This document shows positions 34,364 through 41,426 of a DNA stretch of 44,340 nucleotides, piece by piece. The notes below the pieces were generated by a model, which saw only the letters and a list, made by a program, of their open reading frames with translations, had not been told where the DNA came from and ran no database searches. Source of the DNA: Patescibacteria group bacterium (lineage in GTDB: Bacteria > Patescibacteriota > Patescibacteriia > 2-12-FULL-60-25); NCBI GenBank assembly GCA_029004215.1, contig JAQULH010000008.1, positions 1 to 44,340 on the forward strand, read 5' to 3'. A program made the position numbers and the translations under genes. Position 1 is the first letter of the stretch; each line of letters opens with the position of its first letter.

Positions 34364-35104
34364 GTGGCATATCAGGTAAACGTTGAACATTTTGAAGGGC
34401 CTTTGGACCTGCTTTTGCAGTTAGTTGAGCAAAATGAACTCGAAGTTTCTAAGATATCTTTGGCCACTGTGGCCGACCAGTTTGTCCAATACATGCAGGC
34501 TTCAGCTGTGCCGCCCGAGGAATTGGCGGACTTTTTAGTTATTGCCTCTAAACTCGTTTATCTCAAGTCGCAGTTATTGTTACCTGATTTCAAGGACCAA
34601 GAAATGGAAGAGGGTCCTGACCTTGAGGCCCAACTCCGCCAGTACCAGATGTTTGTGGCAGCTGCCCGCCAGATAGACTCTATTTGGAAGTCAGGCAATC
34701 GATCTTTTATTCGTGGCACCTCAGTCACCAGGCGCAGGGAAGTAAAATTTTTACCGCCGACCAACGTGGATGTCCAAGTTTTAATGGATGCCATGAAACG
34801 GGTGATTGCCCGCCTTGAACCTATTGTCCGTTTGCCAAAAGTGGCAGTCAGGCGAGCTATTTCCTTGCACGAGCGCATACGAGACCTGTTCTCCAAGATC
34901 AAAGACCATGCCACACTGACGTTCAGGTCATTTCTTAAGGATGCTGACCACAAAGAAGATGCCATCGTTTCTTTTTTGGCGCTCCTGGAACTGATCAAAC
35001 AGAAGTTTGTCATGGTTGACCAAAAGGATTTATTCAATGATATAGATATCAGCCTGCATCCCGATGCTCCGGAGCGTGATCCGTTAGCTGAATCATTCGT
35101 CTAG
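34364..35104 (+). CDS. scpA: Segregation and condensation protein A
   Basis: A 246-residue kleisin that bridges the SMC dimer with ScpB. Starts with GTG; the N-terminal segment VEHFEGPLDLLLQLVEQNELEVSKISLA is diagnostic, and the C-terminal winged-helix part (TFRSFLKDADHKEDAIVSFLALLELIKQKFV, in parts) is present. A TATTAT -10 box ends eight nucleotides before the GTG, so the mRNA is probably leaderless. It is followed by scpB. Confidence 0.95.
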   Translation: MAYQVNVEHFEGPLDLLLQLVEQNELEVSKISLATVADQFVQYMQASAVPPEELADFLVIASKLVYLKSQLLLPDFKDQEMEEGPDLEAQLRQYQMFVAAARQIDSIWKSGNRSFIRGTSVTRRREVKFLPPTNVDVQVLMDAMKRVIARLEPIVRLPKVAVRRAISLHERIRDLFSKIKDHATLTFRSFLKDADHKEDAIVSFLALLELIKQKFVMVDQKDLFNDIDISLHPDAPERDPLAESFV

Positions 35105-35113
35105 TAATCAAAT

Positions 35114-35698
35114 ATGAAACTTGATCAGACAATTGAAGCGATATTGTTCGCTGCCGGTAAGCCACTCACTGCCCGTAAGCTGGCTGAGCTTATGGATGTT
35201 AAGATAGATGAGGTGGAAGAAGCCTTGGAGGCGCTTAAAGAGCGCCTGCAAGAAGGTAGTGGTCTCATGCTGCAGGAATATGGCAAAGAGCTTGAGCTGG
35301 TCACCAAACCCGAAGCAGCCGAAGTGGTCAAAAAAGTCATTAAGGATGAGGAGCAGGCTGAGTTGACCCGCGCTTCGCTCGAAGCTTTGACGATTTTGGC
35401 GTATCGCGGACCCATGACCAGGCCTGAGCTTGAGCAAATCCGCGGTATCCAATCATCTCTCATCTTGCGTAACTTAATGATTCGCGGTTTGGTCGAGCAA
35501 AAAGATGATGAGCGCTTGGGCCAGCCGACCTATGCCGTGACTTTTGATTTCATGAACCATCTTGGCCTCTCGTCGGTCAAAGACTTACCGGATTATGAAG
35601 TTTTGCGGGGCAATGCCGCCATCTCGGACGTGTTGGACCACTTAAACCAAGCAGAAGACAAATCAGATAAAGAACCAAAAGAACAAATCAATGTTTAA
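35114..35698 (+). CDS. scpB: Segregation and condensation protein B
   Basis: A 194-residue tandem winged-helix protein. Diagnostic: IEAILFAAGKPLTARKLAELM, ALEALTILAYRGPMTRPELEQIRGI and RGLVEQKDDERLGQPTYAVT. It works with ScpA and SMC in chromosome compaction. The end overlaps the next gene by 8 nt. Confidence 0.95.
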   Translation: MKLDQTIEAILFAAGKPLTARKLAELMDVKIDEVEEALEALKERLQEGSGLMLQEYGKELELVTKPEAAEVVKKVIKDEEQAELTRASLEALTILAYRGPMTRPELEQIRGIQSSLILRNLMIRGLVEQKDDERLGQPTYAVTFDFMNHLGLSSVKDLPDYEVLRGNAAISDVLDHLNQAEDKSDKEPKEQINV

Positions 35699-36647
35699 TA
35701 TGTTTCAAAACCTTCTCGGCATCATGGCGGTTATGGCGTTGGCATCAGCGCCCTCGCCCCATCTCGACCCTATAACAATGTACGGCCAGTCAGTGCCGAT
35801 CCAGCCGGTTTTGGCTGTCCAAGCTCAGGTGGGACCGGTCAAGACTGTGCCTAAGCCGCCCAAAAAGAAAAACCAGAATAATTTGGGCATTGTGACCTCG
35901 GGTAAAAGCGTTTTTGTGGCCGATGTGGCGACAGGAGGCATCCTTTATACCAAGGCTCCGCACGATATCCATCCCATAGCCAGCATTACTAAGCTTATGA
36001 CAGCCTTGGTTGTTATGGAAAGCGACAAGAAGCTGGATGGAGACCTGACTTTTCTTGCAGATGACTTTGATAATGAGAGTAAACCAATTTTTGCAGCCGG
36101 CGATACCATCTCACGCAAGGATGCCTTGCGTGCCCTGTTGGTGGGTTCGGTCAACGCGGCGGGCGAAGCTTTGGCGCGTACCAGCGGGCTGACTCGGCAG
36201 GAATTTATCGATAGGATGAATGGCAAGGCCAAAGAATTGAATTTAGCCTCAATGGTTTTTGCGGAACCGACCGGTTTGAGTTCCAGCAACCAATCTAATG
36301 CGGCTGATGTGGCGGCCTTAATAACCATTGCCTTGCGCGAACCAGATATCCGTGCGGTTTTGGATGAACCAGAAGTGACCGTCAAGACAAAGGCCGGTAA
36401 GGAAATCAAAGTCGAATCCACTAATTTATTGTTAACCTCTTTCCTGAATAAAGCGCCCTATAAGATCATTGGCGCTAAGACAGGGTCGTTGCCCGAGGCT
36501 GGTTTTTGCATGGCTCAAGTCACACGCGATGCCAAGGGGCATGAGGTAGTTGCGGTTTTATTGGGCAGCGACAATCATTTTTCACGTTATCGCGATATTA
36601 AAGCTTTGACTGGTTGGGCTTTCAGTTCCTTTGACTGGCCCAATTAA
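35691..36647 (+). CDS. D-alanyl-D-alanine carboxypeptidase (S11 family)
   Basis: A 318-residue penicillin-binding-type enzyme that trims peptidoglycan stem peptides. A signal/anchor hydrophobic stretch (~4-20) is followed by a Pro/Lys linker; the catalytic motifs are SITKLM (SxxK), SVNAAGE (SxN) and AKTGSLPEAG (KTG). The C-terminal domain of DacA is absent, as in short S11 forms. The start overlaps scpB by 8 nt. A mirrored heptamer array follows immediately. Confidence 0.92.
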   Translation: MFNMFQNLLGIMAVMALASAPSPHLDPITMYGQSVPIQPVLAVQAQVGPVKTVPKPPKKKNQNNLGIVTSGKSVFVADVATGGILYTKAPHDIHPIASITKLMTALVVMESDKKLDGDLTFLADDFDNESKPIFAAGDTISRKDALRALLVGSVNAAGEALARTSGLTRQEFIDRMNGKAKELNLASMVFAEPTGLSSSNQSNAADVAALITIALREPDIRAVLDEPEVTVKTKAGKEIKVESTNLLLTSFLNKAPYKIIGAKTGSLPEAGFCMAQVTRDAKGHEVVAVLLGSDNHFSRYRDIKALTGWAFSSFDWPN

Positions 36648-36648
36648 G

Positions 36649-36721
36649 TAACGAGTAACTAGTAACGAGTAAAAAGGAGTATGCCTAAGACCACTCGTTA
36701 CTTTTTACTAGTTACTTTTTA
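36649..36721 (+). repeat. Two inverted heptamer arrays forming a long hairpin
   Basis: Left arm (36649-36676): TAACGAG, TAACTAG, TAACGAG, TAAAAAG. Right arm (36694-36721): CTCGTTA, CTTTTTA, CTAGTTA, CTTTTTA, the complements of the same units in another order. A ~17-nt loop separates them. It fills the gap between the carboxypeptidase and glycosyltransferase genes and could act as a terminator. Confidence 0.75.
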
Positions 36722-36727
36722 CTGTTT

Positions 36728-37807
36728 ATGAAAGTCGGTTTAGACCTGCGGTGCTTGCCAAGTGATGGCTCTGAAGGGGCTGGCGTGGCGCATGCAGCCA
36801 GGGCTTTGTGTTCCCAATTGATTAAGGAAAAGCCCATTAATTGGCAGGCTTTTGTTGTTAAAGGCAGTGCTTGGCAAGCAAGTCCTAAGTACGAATTAGC
36901 GGATGGCCAAAGCAAGACTTTGAAAAAAGCTTTGGGTGAAAATCCTTGCGATATTTTATTTGTTCCATCTGGTGCAGTCAGTTATGGTCTGGATATTCCA
37001 GCTATTCCTTGGGTGCATGATTTGATAATTTTTGATCACCCGGAATGGTTTCCGGAATCCTGGTTGCATCGTCAGTTAACTACTCATCTTTTTTTGCGAG
37101 GCATCAAGCAGGCGCCAATCGTCTTTGCTGTTTCCGAATATACCAAACAAGCCATCATCCGCCACGCACGAGTCACTCAAGAAAAAGTGATGGTCACGCA
37201 TGAAGGGGGAGACGGACAATTAACAATTAACAATGAACAATTAACAATTAAAAAGTCCGCTTCTGAATATTGCCGCGGCAAGTGGGGGATAGAAGGTCAA
37301 TTTATTTTGGCTTTAGGAACAGTTGAGCCTAGAAAAAATTTAGCGATGCTGATTAGGGCTTGGAAAAAGTCTGGAGGAGCATTAGATTTAGTTATTGCAG
37401 GTCGAAACGGCTGGAAGTTTGAAGATGTGACTCGAGAGATCAAAAGTTTGACGTCCGATGAAGCATCGAGGTTTCACCGTATCGAAGATTTTAATGATGA
37501 TGATAAACGCCAACTCTTGTTGGCCGCCAGTATTGTCGCCGTCCCATCGCTGGATGAGGGTTTTGGTCTCGTGGCGCTTGAAGCTTTGCAAGCGGGGACT
37601 GATGTCGTCGCCTCAAATCGTGGTGCATTGCCCGAAATTGTTGGTCAGGCTGGAATATTGCTTGACCCTGAGGATGAAAAGGCTTGGGCAGAAGCACTCA
37701 ATCGAATCTCGAAGCTCGAATCTCGAAGCTCGAGTACAGAACAAGCTCAAAAATTCAATTGGGAAAAGACGGCTGGAGTTGTTTTGGAGGGGCTGAAAAA
37801 ATTGTAA
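36728..37807 (+). CDS. Glycosyltransferase family 4 (GT-B)
   Basis: A 359-residue GT-B enzyme. N-terminal domain starts KVGLDLRCLPSDGSEGAGVAHAA; the C-terminal donor-binding domain has LALGTVEPRKNLAMLIRAWKK and the EX7E motif in SLDEGFGLVALEALQAGTDVVAS. It likely adds a sugar to a surface glycan or lipid. Two heptamer arrays are embedded in frame: one encodes QLTINNEQLTIKK between the two domains, the other RISKLESRSSS in the C-terminal helix. Both sit at positions where the fold tolerates insertions. Confidence 0.9.
   Translation: MKVGLDLRCLPSDGSEGAGVAHAARALCSQLIKEKPINWQAFVVKGSAWQASPKYELADGQSKTLKKALGENPCDILFVPSGAVSYGLDIPAIPWVHDLIIFDHPEWFPESWLHRQLTTHLFLRGIKQAPIVFAVSEYTKQAIIRHARVTQEKVMVTHEGGDGQLTINNEQLTIKKSASEYCRGKWGIEGQFILALGTVEPRKNLAMLIRAWKKSGGALDLVIAGRNGWKFEDVTREIKSLTSDEASRFHRIEDFNDDDKRQLLLAASIVAVPSLDEGFGLVALEALQAGTDVVASNRGALPEIVGQAGILLDPEDEKAWAEALNRISKLESRSSSTEQAQKFNWEKTAGVVLEGLKKL
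37217..37251 (+). repeat. In-frame heptamer array inside the glycosyltransferase gene (CAATTAA units)
   Basis: Five units: CAATTAA, CAATTAA, CAATGAA, CAATTAA, CAATTAA. Translated as QLTINNEQLTIK between the N- and C-terminal domains. The unit is a rotation of the AATTAAC unit at 2174. Confidence 0.8.
37704..37731 (+). repeat. In-frame heptamer array inside the glycosyltransferase gene (GAAKCTC units)
   Basis: Four units alternating GAATCTC and GAAGCTC. Encodes RISKLESRSSS near the C-terminus. The same units occur in parB at 43358. Confidence 0.8.
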
Positions 37808-37838
37808 AAAAAGAAGCGGTCAAGAGTGCTTGAACCGC
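37808..37838 (-). terminator. Terminator of the minus-strand orphan gene
   Basis: On the minus strand GCGGTTCAAG (37829-37838), CACT loop, CTTGACCGC (37816-37824), then CTTC and T7. It also lies right after the glycosyltransferase stop on the other strand. Its 3' arm nearly repeats that of the terminator at 39678. Confidence 0.75.
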
Positions 37839-37849
37839 CAGGCGTGTCC

Positions 37850-38749
37850 TTAGGCCGCGGACACGGTTGCTCCTGCTTGGGAGCGTTTCTTGGCCAACCG
37901 GCGCACATTGCGCACATTACGGAAGTGCGCAGCCAGGTGCATCAGGATCAGCCCTTCTTGGTTGACGTCTGCCAGAGTGGCCGTTTCGAGGGCTACTCCT
38001 TCGCGCAGGTGATTGACCGCAAACCATCGATCCTGCTTGCAAAGCTCTGTCAGCGGGCGCCTCTTGCGAAGCTGTCGCCGTCGCCGGTGCCGTAGGCCAG
38101 CCGACGGAATGCACTTGCTGAGCTGCATGGCAGAGTAAAGCTCATACGCCAGCAGCTCGACCGTCTCGGATGTGGCATTGAAGCAGTACCTGATCTCGTG
38201 CGACTCGCGTTGCCATCCGGTAGAGGCTCGGTAGAGTTCGTCCCAGGCTCGACGGTAATGGGCCTGCCCGATCAACCTGCGAACGCGCCGCAGCCAGTAG
38301 GCATCGGTGTTCAGGTGGGCGGCCACCAGGGCATACTCGTCATCTGAGATCATCTCCTGCATGGCAGGATGTTCGATGATGAGGGCCAGGTCATCTGCAT
38401 CCAAGATCAGCTCGCGCACGATGCTGGGAGAGATGGTGTAGAGCGGTCGCCCGTCTCTCTTGAGAGCGAACTCGACGGAAAAGAGCGACATGAGTTCCAT
38501 GACGAACTTGGGTCGACATTCCGCGCCTTTTGTCAGCCGGTTCAGTTCCCTGAGCAGGTCATGCCTGCGAGGGCAGAAGGGCACGCAACGCAAGGCGGTT
38601 TTTGGCCCGTGGGATTGCAGGATTTCTTGGATGGCCAACTTGGCCAGTTCCAAATCGCGGACCGATGAGAGATCGAGCGAATCGATGGCGTACGCCAACA
38701 GGCCTTTGTTTTCCTCTGCCTTCTCTGCTTTTTCTGCTTCTGACAGCAT
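37850..38749 (-). CDS. GC-rich orphan helical protein, unknown function
   Basis: A 299-residue, mainly helical protein not assigned to a family. It starts with an Ala/Glu/Lys-rich segment, has a middle part rich in Leu/Glu/Arg (REIYRAS-like), and a strongly basic cluster near residue 220 (HRRRRQLRKRR). A textbook AGGAGG lies 6 nt before the ATG, and third positions favour G/C, unlike core genes here. A TTGACT-16 nt-TACAAC promoter on the minus strand is plausible. It may be DNA- or RNA-binding, judged only by charge. Confidence 0.7.
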   Translation of the reverse strand: MLSEAEKAEKAEENKGLLAYAIDSLDLSSVRDLELAKLAIQEILQSHGPKTALRCVPFCPRRHDLLRELNRLTKGAECRPKFVMELMSLFSVEFALKRDGRPLYTISPSIVRELILDADDLALIIEHPAMQEMISDDEYALVAAHLNTDAYWLRRVRRLIGQAHYRRAWDELYRASTGWQRESHEIRYCFNATSETVELLAYELYSAMQLSKCIPSAGLRHRRRRQLRKRRPLTELCKQDRWFAVNHLREGVALETATLADVNQEGLILMHLAAHFRNVRNVRRLAKKRSQAGATVSAA

Positions 38750-38855
38750 GGCTGCCTCCTATCCCAAAAGGGGACAATGTGGAGTTGTACTGCGCTTATA
38801 AGCCAAGTCAAAGGACGGGTTTGGAAAATACCTTAAAATCTGTCCAATGTCAAGG

Positions 38856-38884
38856 TTGCCAAAAGGCGGGGAATGGGTTATATT
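38856..38884 (+). promoter_or_regulatory. tRNA-Met promoter
   Basis: TTGCCA (38856-38861), 17-nt G-rich spacer, TATATT (38879-38884); the tRNA starts 20 nt downstream. Same -10 and G-rich spacer as rpsL and tuf. Confidence 0.7.
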
Positions 38885-38903
38885 GCTCCCGCAAAAAACA
38901 TGG

Positions 38904-38980
38904 GGCGAGGTAGCTCAGTTGGTTAGAGCGTGGGACTCATAAGCCCAAGGTCGTGGGTTCGATCCCCACCCTCGCTACCA
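38904..38980 (+). tRNA. tRNA-Met (CAT), elongator type
   Basis: A 77-nt cloverleaf with encoded CCA. D arm GCTC/GAGC, anticodon loop CTCATAA with U33, T arm GTGGG TTCGATC CCCAC. The acceptor opens with a G1-U72 wobble and the base of the anticodon stem has an A31-G39 mismatch. It lacks the C1-A72 mismatch of an initiator. A CAT anticodon could also be an Ile2 tRNA if C34 is lysidinylated; elongator Met is more likely. Confidence 0.9.
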
Positions 38981-38981
38981 T

Positions 38982-39009
38982 AAAAAACACGGTAAAAACC
39001 GTGTTTTTT
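38982..39009 (+). terminator. Terminator after tRNA-Met
   Basis: AAAAAACACGG (38982-38992), TAAAAA loop, CCGTGTTTTTT (38999-39009): 11-bp perfect stem with T6. Confidence 0.9.
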
Positions 39010-39059
39010 CGTTATATTTTGTCAGCTAAACCAGGCCAGCCATGGCCAACCTCCTTGGC

Positions 39060-39088
39060 TTGACATTTAGGCTTAAAACTGGTAAAGA
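39060..39088 (+). promoter_or_regulatory. Promoter of the orphan gene at 39142
   Basis: TTGACA (39060-39065), a perfect -35, 17-nt spacer, TAAAGA (39083-39088). A leader of ~45 nt ends in GGAGGAGG before the ATG. Confidence 0.55.
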
Positions 39089-39141
39089 ACAAGCCATCGG
39101 TGCACCTTCCACTTCGGCGTGAAGTCGGGAGGAGGTAAAAA

Positions 39142-39645
39142 ATGGGAGTTATTGCTAGCCTGAAAGAATGCAGAGAGCAGCGTAGACGGCAGAAGATGAG
39201 GCCGCCTGAAGGCAGGCGGTATAAGAAACCTCATCCTCCAACCTGCTTGAGCTCTACTTGGTTCAAAAAGCACGGGCCTCTGAAGGCCCGGATCACCAAG
39301 AACAACGATTTGTTCCTCGAACACGACTACTTCCGCTTCATGCCCGATATGGTCATTGGTGACCTGTTGGAGCGTGGCATTGTCGTGTACTTCGCCGGCG
39401 AAAATCGGCTTGGGCTGGAGCACAAGCTCCACTGCCTGATAGGCAATGACCATGTAGTCAAGCAACTCGTAGCCAGCCCGGGTATCAAGGTGCCCAAGAA
39501 GGTTACGAAGCTTCTCATCGTCATGCAGTTCGGCAAAAAAGAAGAAGACAGGGACGTCTTAGTCGATGACGAAGATGATGAGTGCACGTATCAGGAACTG
39601 CTCATCTGCGAAGTGAGCACCATCCTCGATTCGCGCGCCATCTAG
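39142..39645 (+). CDS. GC-rich orphan protein with strong ribosome-binding site, unknown function
   Basis: A 167-residue protein. The first ~50 residues are very basic (KECREQRRRQKMRPPEGRR), the middle is strand-rich (MPDMVIGDLLERGIVVYFAG), and the last ~35 residues are acidic (DRDVLVDDEDDE). GGAGGAGGTAAAAA precedes the ATG, the best Shine-Dalgarno in the window. Together with its own -35/-10 and terminator it is a self-contained expression unit. No homologous family is recognised. Confidence 0.7.
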   Translation: MGVIASLKECREQRRRQKMRPPEGRRYKKPHPPTCLSSTWFKKHGPLKARITKNNDLFLEHDYFRFMPDMVIGDLLERGIVVYFAGENRLGLEHKLHCLIGNDHVVKQLVASPGIKVPKKVTKLLIVMQFGKKEEDRDVLVDDEDDECTYQELLICEVSTILDSRAI

Positions 39646-39677
39646 CTCCTTGTCTGCCTAGGGCAATGGCCTACTCG

Positions 39678-39713
39678 GCGGTTAAAGCATCCAGCTTGAC
39701 CGCTTGTTTTTTT
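39678..39713 (+). terminator. Terminator after the orphan at 39142
   Basis: GCGGTTAA-A-GC (39678-39688), ATCCA loop, GCTTGACCGC (39694-39703), then TTG and T7. The 3' arm and T tract almost copy the terminator at 37808 (CTTGACCGCTT then T-rich). Confidence 0.8.
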
Positions 39714-39720
39714 AGCAAAA

Positions 39721-39749
39721 TTGGATTTTTCCCACACCTGGTTTATAGT
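39721..39749 (+). promoter_or_regulatory. Promoter of the ATP-PPase/AlaRS-like/reductase operon, leaderless
   Basis: TTGGAT (39721-39726), 17-nt spacer, TATAGT (39744-39749). Transcription would start at 39756-39757, the first base of the ATG, so the first gene is probably leaderless. Confidence 0.6.
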
Positions 39750-39756
39750 GGAATAT

Positions 39757-40461
39757 ATGGATAAGAAGATTGCCGTAATGTTCAGCGGAGGTAAAGACAG
39801 CTGTTATGCACTCCAATCGGTCTTGAAGACTGACCCGATCGAATTTATGATTAGCGTCATTTCAGACAATGGCGATACCCATCTGCATGCAGGACCCGAG
39901 ATTGATAGTGGGCTGAGGCAGATCCAACTCGAACTCTTGGGGTTGCCTTATAAAATAGTCAAAGTCGGATCGGGCGAGAACTATCTTCATGAACTTTTTG
40001 TGGCTTTGAATAAACTTGTCAAAGAAAACGGAATAACCCATCTTGTGACTGGAGATCTTTGGCATCCATATACGACCGGTATTGGTGATATGTTGGCTGG
40101 AGCCTTAGGCGTCAAGATTATTAGACCGGCCAGGGAAGCATGCGCATCGAGATCAGAAGACACGGCTTTTATGGAAAAAGTTCTTGCTTCAGGCGTCCGT
40201 TCAGTCATAATCAGCGTTCGCGACGGTGATTTGCCAAAAGAATATGTCGGACGAGAGATTGATGAGCCTTTAATTCAAAAATTAGTTTCATTAGGTGTAG
40301 ATGCGGCGGCTGAAGGAGGGGAATACCAGTCATTTGTCGTATCTTGCCCGCTTATGAAAAATCAGATAGTTATAGATGACTTTAGAGTTGACTTAGTTGA
40401 TGGCAAGAATGGCAAGGAGAGATTCCATCGGATGTTCGTTAACCGCTATCACGTTGTATGA
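39757..40461 (+). CDS. Dph6-like ATP pyrophosphatase (diphthine-ammonia ligase family)
   Basis: A 234-residue PP-loop protein. The adenylating P-loop FSGGKDSCYA is at residues 9-18, HLVTGDLWHPYTTGIG lies mid-protein, and the family hallmark EGGEYQSFVV (EGGE-type loop) is near 188-197. Dph6 enzymes activate a carboxylate with ATP and amidate it with ammonia; in eukaryotes and archaea they complete diphthamide, but bacteria have no diphthamide, so the acceptor must be another carboxylate. Gene 1 of a coupled trio; overlaps gene 2 by 4 nt. The ATG at 39757 is preferred over one 12 codons upstream that lies in the promoter. Confidence 0.85.
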   Translation: MDKKIAVMFSGGKDSCYALQSVLKTDPIEFMISVISDNGDTHLHAGPEIDSGLRQIQLELLGLPYKIVKVGSGENYLHELFVALNKLVKENGITHLVTGDLWHPYTTGIGDMLAGALGVKIIRPAREACASRSEDTAFMEKVLASGVRSVIISVRDGDLPKEYVGREIDEPLIQKLVSLGVDAAAEGGEYQSFVVSCPLMKNQIVIDDFRVDLVDGKNGKERFHRMFVNRYHVV

Positions 40462-41426
40462 AGACCTGGTCTTGGCTCAGTAATAAACTCAATGCTTTCC
40501 ATCGCCCAATTTCGCACGTGATTAAGGGATTCTCGCCCATGGCTGGCAGTCAGTTTCCAGGAAATTTCAATGTGAGCGGTTTTCATGATCAAATTCTTAA
40601 GTTGCCGGATCACCCGTCGGCTATTTGGGGAATCGATCGATGTCTGCGCATAAGAGAGAAGGTAGACGCTTGTCACTCATATGTCTTTCACATGGGCATT
40701 TTCGCGCAAAGCGTTGATTTGAACGGTGATTTTAGAGAGCCATGGAAGGATATTCGATTCCATGTGTTGCAAAAAGAAATTTTAGACCAGTTTTTTGCTC
40801 TTCTTAATTTATTAGGTGTCGATCATAAATCATTGGAGTTTACCTATCTGGCTGGTGTTAATTTTGAAGGGTTGAAGAAGAAGTATTATCTGCCCGAAGA
40901 TATTGTTTCAAAGAAATATTTGAAAAAGCTCTTGATAAAATCTTTCCCAGTCCATTCACCTGCGAATATCGATGCTGTTAATATTGAAGGAGCTTTAGTC
41001 GGATCGCGATTGGAAGTGGCAAGTAATGGGATTGAAATTGGCACGATCGTTTTTGACTGTTTTAAGGTGAAAAAAGGTAAGTTGGTTCCTATTAATTACG
41101 TCGGTGGATATGCGCTTGGGATGGAACGTCTGCTTTGCTCAGTTAATGGTGGTGACTTTATTCGATCGATTGGACGTTATACACAGGCAGGGAAGAAGCT
41201 TTTTAAAAAAGTAAAAGCAGTGCAATCCATTTTGTTAAAGGACGATGTGCTGGGTTTTCTTTTCGGAACAGAAGCTTTGGCTTGTGTTCCCGACAGTCTA
41301 GCTCGTGGTCAAAAAGAGCTGGTGCGCCGTTTGAAAAAGAATTTGAAAGAATATGAAATAAATTTAGGGTTATCCCAGAAAGATACAGATACATTCATAA
41401 CATATTTTAAACAATGGAAATCTTAA
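40458..41426 (+). CDS. Stand-alone class II synthetase core resembling alanyl-tRNA synthetase
   Basis: A 322-residue protein. IDRCLRIREKVDACHSYVFHMGIFAQS (residues ~60-85, in parts) aligns with AlaRS motif 2 (QRC.R..K......HHTFFEMLGN); the helix WKDIRFHVLQKEILDQFFALL follows as FKKEAI.FAWEFL does in AlaRS; LEVASNGIEIGTIVFDCFK and GGYALGMERLL (216-226) match the LEI.N.VF and GMGLERL motif 3. The tRNA-binding, editing and C-terminal AlaRS domains are absent, and the AlaRS N-terminus is only partly recognisable. It could activate an amino acid and pass it to a protein or small molecule. Overlaps its neighbours by 4 and 13 nt. Confidence 0.75.
   Translation: MKTWSWLSNKLNAFHRPISHVIKGFSPMAGSQFPGNFNVSGFHDQILKLPDHPSAIWGIDRCLRIREKVDACHSYVFHMGIFAQSVDLNGDFREPWKDIRFHVLQKEILDQFFALLNLLGVDHKSLEFTYLAGVNFEGLKKKYYLPEDIVSKKYLKKLLIKSFPVHSPANIDAVNIEGALVGSRLEVASNGIEIGTIVFDCFKVKKGKLVPINYVGGYALGMERLLCSVNGGDFIRSIGRYTQAGKKLFKKVKAVQSILLKDDVLGFLFGTEALACVPDSLARGQKELVRRLKKNLKEYEINLGLSQKDTDTFITYFKQWKS

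Noticed and set aside
36649-37251. CRISPR array
   Set aside because: Units are 7 nt in direct tandem with no spacers, and no cas genes are present.
38369-38668. Plus-strand frames opposite the 37850-38749 orphan
   Set aside because: The minus strand has AGGAGG, a matching terminator and a full-length frame; plus frames have none.
39757-40461. True diphthamide synthesis
   Set aside because: Diphthamide is made on archaeal/eukaryotic EF-2; the EF-G here is bacterial and Dph1-Dph5 are not present in the window.
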